From Thuidium tamariscinum (Eukaryota; Streptophyta; Bryopsida; Hypnales; Thuidiaceae), in the NCBI GenBank assembly GCA_947034885.2, contig OX344758.2, forward strand, positions 5,334,501 to 5,398,500: DNA of 64,000 bases, given 5' to 3'. This document shows, one piece after another, positions 59,588-64,000 of this stretch. Below the pieces are notes generated by a model. It ran no database searches. It was not told the origin of the DNA and saw only the letters and a list, made by a program, of their open reading frames with translations. The stretch's first letter is position 1. Each line of letters opens with the position of its first letter. A program made the translations under genes and the position numbers.

Positions 59588-61110
59588 CACTATAAGAAAT
59601 TGGGGGTATAAATGACTGGGCAATAATGACTGCTTGTCCAGTTTGACTAAACAATGACTGTTGACTCCATAATTGCATCAACTCTGTGCTCTTCACAATT
59701 TCAACGTCATTTTGTAGTCATAATGATGACTTGAGGATGAAGAGTTAACAAAATCAAAGATTCATTTGTGGGAATTCATTCAAAATGTCATTGACTAATT
59801 GCTTGTCATAAACTACAACTACACATTACTATTGTGCTACTTTGAAATGAATGTAGGGGCCCAAATAGGCCATGGTGCAATTTTTTACACTAAAGACGGG
59901 CAGGGCACTAAGCTAACATTTTTGAATTATTAGACTATGACTGCGCTTTATTACTATATAACTATAAAATGACTGTGAAGTCCCAAATAGGCCATGGTGC
60001 AATTTTTTGCACTAAAGATGGATAGGATACTAAGCTAACGTTGATGGTAGTCATTCTTGAATTACTAGACTACAGGGTCATTGCAAGAAAGATTGACCGA
60101 TTTATGTAGCGTTTTCCACAGTACTGCTGAAATTTTCGGGAGTACTGTATAATTAGAAAAACAATTTTTAAAAAATGTAAAAAATTTGTTTTATGTATAT
60201 ACCTCGAAGAAGAAGGTACCCTAGGAAGGAAAAGTGTAGAAAAATTCTCTAAGTAGGAGAACTAGAAAAGTGCAAATTTCATGAAAATAGGTACTTTGAC
60301 AAATTAATTTGTAAAAAATAGGAAAAAGAATTTTAAAAAAAACTAAAAGTTGTCAATTGGGGAGAACTTTATGATGAAGAGATTTCACCAAAAGAATGAT
60401 CTCAAAACCATCTTAAATGTTCAAAAGTATGCGCGCAAGGGAGGCATGTTTGCGCACATGTAGAGGAAAGAGAATAATGATTTTTGAGAATTCCTTTGGT
60501 AGAAACATGCCTATCTATTATGGAAATAGGCCACAGAAATTTCAGCTTTAGATCATTAATTTTGGATGCTCCCCAGTACTAAAAACCCCTAAACCGCAAA
60601 GTGTGACAAATTAGCTTAATTGAAATTTAATTATAAAATGATTTTTGAAAATTTCTGAAAAATAAGGAATTTGATTGTTGTCATATCAAAAATCTTTAGT
60701 CAAAATTTCAAGTTAATATGGTTCATAATTTAAAAGTTATTATCAATAACAACTTTGACATTCAAAGTGTGACGCAAAATAGTACCGGTCTTTCTTGCAA
60801 TCACCCTACAACTACGCTTTACTACTACACAACTATAAAATGAATGTAGGAACCCACATAGTCCATAGTACAATTTTTTGCACTAAAGATGGGAAGGGCA
60901 CTAAGCTAATGTAGACGATAGTCATTTTTGAATTACTAGACTATCACTACACTTTACTACTAAGCGACTCCAAAATGATTGTAGGATCCTAAATAGTCCA
61001 TAGTGCAATTTTTTGCACTAAAAATAAGTAGGAAATAGGTAGATATTTTCTAAATAGGTAAATAAGTTAATATGGACAGCAATCATTCTTAATTTATTGA
61101 GATGCAATTG
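59588..61110. mobile_element. CACTA-like left end followed by a ~110-bp tandem repeat
   Basis: CACTATAAGAAATTGGGGGT at 59588, preceded by TTG, and AATGACTG motifs match the left end of 11087-16149. Downstream at least four units of about 110-120 bp (near 59860, 59975, 60845, 60965) share CCATGGTGCAATTTTTTGCA, ACTAAGCTAA and GAATTACTAGACTA. The right end of this element was not found. Confidence 0.55.
60075..60806. mobile_element. 4-bp-TSD element (732 bp), TSD TACA
   Basis: The ends are GGGTCATTGCAAGAAAGA and the inverse TCTTTCTTGCAATCACCC, flanked by perfect TACA repeats at 60071-60074 and 60807-60810. It interrupts one unit of the tandem repeat; the neighbouring units show the uninterrupted sequence. 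There is no transposase gene. Confidence 0.85.
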
Positions 61111-61560
61111 TGCCTAGATAGTACCAAAGGTGCATCATAGTCAAATACAAGTATAGTGGCATTAGGACCCAATTGTGAAGGTCATTTAGGGATTACTTTT
61201 ATATATGACCACACCATCACCATTACTTAGCTTTTGAGCCTATTTGATAGATTTCAGACACAGGTAGATTCTCATCTCATTAATCAATGTAGGTAAAAAA
61301 AGGTATTCAATTTTGACTAGGATGAAGCCATTATGACCAAATAGTAATTTAAGTTTAAATTAGAAATGAAAAATGCCTTCAATTCAAGACATTATTAGTG
61401 GATACTGTATACTTGAAGTACAAAAACAAGGCAAAGTGTACATTTCATAGTTCTAATGTGTATACATTACATATAGTAGTTATATACTCTCTACAGCCAT
61501 TAGAAAATTATTGCATGCAGCTATCAACAGACAATCTTCAACTCATGAACTATTGCACAC

Positions 61561-62478
61561 TTAACCCCTAAAGGACAAAAGTGCCTTTTTTGGCAATATA
61601 GAAATTCTGGGTAGGTACATGTGATTAAAGATTTCCATATTTTGGGACCAAAATTTAATAGAAGGTGTGGATGAGGAATATCTTTAAAGCCCGAAAAATT
61701 TCGTGACTTTTGACTACATGGTTAAAAAGTTATTGCATAACATGCTGTTTCTTTTTCAACTCAGACAGTTGAGGCAAATCAAAAAAAAAAAAAATTGGAG
61801 AAAAAATTTTGAAATCGGTTTTATATATATGTGGAAAGCTTTGAATCATTCCATTTGGATTAATGAGTAAAAAGTTAAGAAGAATTTTAGGTTGGGGGTA
61901 ATTATGGATTATCAACTCTAAAATAAACTTTGAAGTCCTTTATTTTACTCAATTTTCAATATATTGGGAAAAAAAATAGATGTAGATTTCTTATTACAAC
62001 ATTTGAACCATTGGGATTGTCAAGATTCAATTTCAAAAAAAAATTCTTAACAATTTAGTATTTTGAATCATTCTTTACTTCTTTCTACTTACTATTTTTT
62101 TTGTACATGTTGTACCATTCCAAATGATTTGAAAATTTTCAAGCATGTAGCCAACTTGAATTGAAGAATAAATCCAAAGAGTTTCAACCATTTTGGACAT
62201 TTTTTCATACAAATGTGGCCATCTGAAGTGCAGCTGCCCAAATTTTCGCAGTGGTAAGAAAAAGATTTTTCTAACTTCAAACACTAAATAATATCTTGCA
62301 ATCTACATGGCGGAATTCTTTGAAATTTTTTCTACATGCTCTCAAACTAGTGAACTGAAAGATCCTATGGTTACATTATTCCATAAATGGTTTTCTTCTA
62401 AAATTTGGTAGCTATCCTAGAAATGACAGTTTTGGAGTGGTTTTGGTGGAAACATAGTTGTTGTCCTTTAGGGGTTAA
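61561..62478. mobile_element. piggyBac-like element, uninterrupted copy (918 bp)
   Basis: TTAA 61561-61564 precedes CCCCTAAAGGACAAAAG; TTGTCCTTTAGGGG precedes TTAA 62475-62478. The inverted repeat is about 14 bases. No transposase gene is present. It is the best intact relative of the interrupted shell at 11054-18155. Confidence 0.85.
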
Positions 62479-62479
62479 T

Positions 62480-63280
62480 GCTCTAATTTAAAGACGTTCT
62501 TGATACTATATTCTTGTGCACATCCACTACCATCATGCACATGAATCAATGCACTATGAATGGAGTGATTCAAAAGATGTTTGGCTACTACAATAACACA
62601 TGCAATTTAAGATTTTCTAACATTTACATCCTAATATCCTTCTTGAGATAATAAGTCCTCTTTTAATCTTTCCAATTTTTCTACTTCTTATTTATGTTTT
62701 TTATGTAGAAAAAATTCCAATAGAAGACGTTTTTGTCTTTTTGTTTAAAATCATGCATTATTGATGGCCTTTTTGTTTATTGGTGTATATTATTTTCTTC
62801 TTCAAGGTCTATTTGTATGATTTGTTTTAAACTCATACTAATATGCTAGCAATAACTTCTAAAACTTGCGCCATTATCATTGCAATACTTTTGAACACTT
62901 CATATCACTCATACTTGAATTCCTAGGGTCCCAACAAACATACATTAAGGTATTTAGATGGAGGTGGTGACAATTGTTAAGTCCCATTTCTCCCTTACAT
63001 AGACAAGGTCACTACTTTGGTACTATTATAAAACAACTTCTCACAATTGCTAAATGACTTCTTGCGATTGCCAAATTACTACTCAAAAGTCTCCAATTAT
63101 TGTGTATCTAGCTTACAATTGCTTTAAATCAACATCTTGCACACTTTGATTCATTGTACAATTTGTAAACATCTTAAGCAATCATTGTCACACTTTCCTT
63201 GCATTTAGCGAGGAGACTTAAGACAACTTTTTTGTTTAGGGGAAGTCAAGTAGGTGATCCTAGTATTCTTCCTAATTCAA
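62480..63280. other. AT-rich spacer, nothing recognised
   Basis: No coding potential or definable element ends. Confidence 0.4.
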
Positions 63281-63284
63281 TGGG

Positions 63285-63460
63285 TGATTGCTTGAAACAC
63301 TTGTCCTTTTTCTTGTCCTCTTGACCTCCAACAAGTAGTTTTTTGCTCATAACTTTTGCATCTTTTGTCCATTGGGCTTGAAATTTGAAATGAAGTTACA
63401 CACAAAAGTTTTATATGTTGAGTAACTTTTCTAGTTTTCTTAAAATTATTTTACTATTTT
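63285..63460 (+). mobile_element. Left-end fragment of the GGGTGATTGCAAG family
   Basis: GGGTGATTGCTTGAAACACT begins at about 63285; GCTCATAACTTTTGCATCTT downstream resembles the interior of 44590-45343. The right end is not found in the window. Confidence 0.5.
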
Positions 63461-64000
63461 AAAATTGTCCCCAATTGGGTGTCTACCTTGGCCATTTTAG
63501 GGGTTTAGGGTCCGATTTTTGACCCCAAAATCTGAATTTGAAGCTACAAATAGGACAAGTTGGGGGTCTACTAACATTACAAGAAATGAAAATGAGTTTT
63601 TATGAAAATAGAAACATGTTTGTTGCGCACATAGGGTCAAAGTGACCTTCCTTTGCGCAAAGGCTATGAAGAAGGAAAATTTTTCATTGCAATGTGAGCA
63701 CAATTTTGTTTAGAATTTTTTTTTTAAATTTAACAATTTTTTGAATTTTTATTGAATTACTGAAAATAAAAAGATCCACAGACCCCTTTTCTACTATTTT
63801 CTGCTCCTAGTGGCTTGAGTAGTATTTTGTAGCACTGCATAGTACTATATAGTACTAAATTGACGGCCCAGATTTATAGGAGCCCGAAATCAACGGCTAA
63901 CATTGATAGGTGTAGTGCAAATGCGCAGTACTCGCAGGATCGCATAGGACTGCTAGTCCTACGCCAAAAAACTGCATTTCTGAGACAAAAATGTGAAGTG

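Noticed and set aside
1..64000. LTR retrotransposons.
   Set aside because: No pair of long direct repeats with TG...CA ends, primer-binding site or reverse transcriptase motif was seen, although they are common in plant genomes.
1..64000. CRISPR arrays, rRNA or tRNA genes.
   Set aside because: No evenly spaced short direct repeats, conserved rRNA segments or cloverleaf with A and B boxes were recognised. Absence by eye is not proof for tRNA.

Overview
The window looks like nuclear DNA of a land plant, most likely an early-diverging one such as a moss. It is AT-rich, gene-poor and full of short DNA transposons. Both convincing genes have GT-AG introns and plant-type products: an F-box protein that resembles the Arabidopsis AUF1/AUF2 group, and a TPR-repeat protein of a kind I recall as expanded in mosses. 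The species assignment is inference. I see no rRNA, tRNA, CRISPR or bacterial-type operon.

Layout. Positions 1-11,050 are AT-rich repeats: CACTA-type MITEs and foldbacks, a 4-bp-TSD element family, a decayed transposon, and a broken Tc1-like transposase. Positions 11,054-18,155 form one nested stack: a piggyBac-like element (TTAA ends) interrupted by a 5-kb CACTA-like element, a CACTA MITE and a second piggyBac-like MITE; the 5-kb element itself holds a Tc1-type foldback and two more CACTA MITEs. Positions 18,156-24,526 hold GC-rich islands, a two-copy 182-bp tandem repeat and a MITE inside another repeat. Positions 24,527-30,790 (+) hold a 14-exon gene whose exons 2-12 are each exactly 102 bp and encode one TPR each. 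Positions 34,319-38,261 (-) hold a four-exon F-box gene. Positions 38,262-47,100 are AT-rich repeats, with two 4-bp-TSD elements and an insertion into an older copy. Positions 47,120-52,600 are GC-richer with no supportable gene. Positions 52,600-64,000 return to nested repeats, including a 1,295-bp element with a perfect 8-bp TSD.

The two genes face each other's 3' ends across about 3.5 kb of repeats. They share no visible regulation or pathway. The main interest is the one-exon-one-TPR architecture, and an insertion history that can be read from target-site duplications and from related uninterrupted copies inside the same window. All exon boundaries were assigned by eye from frame continuity and splice consensus.
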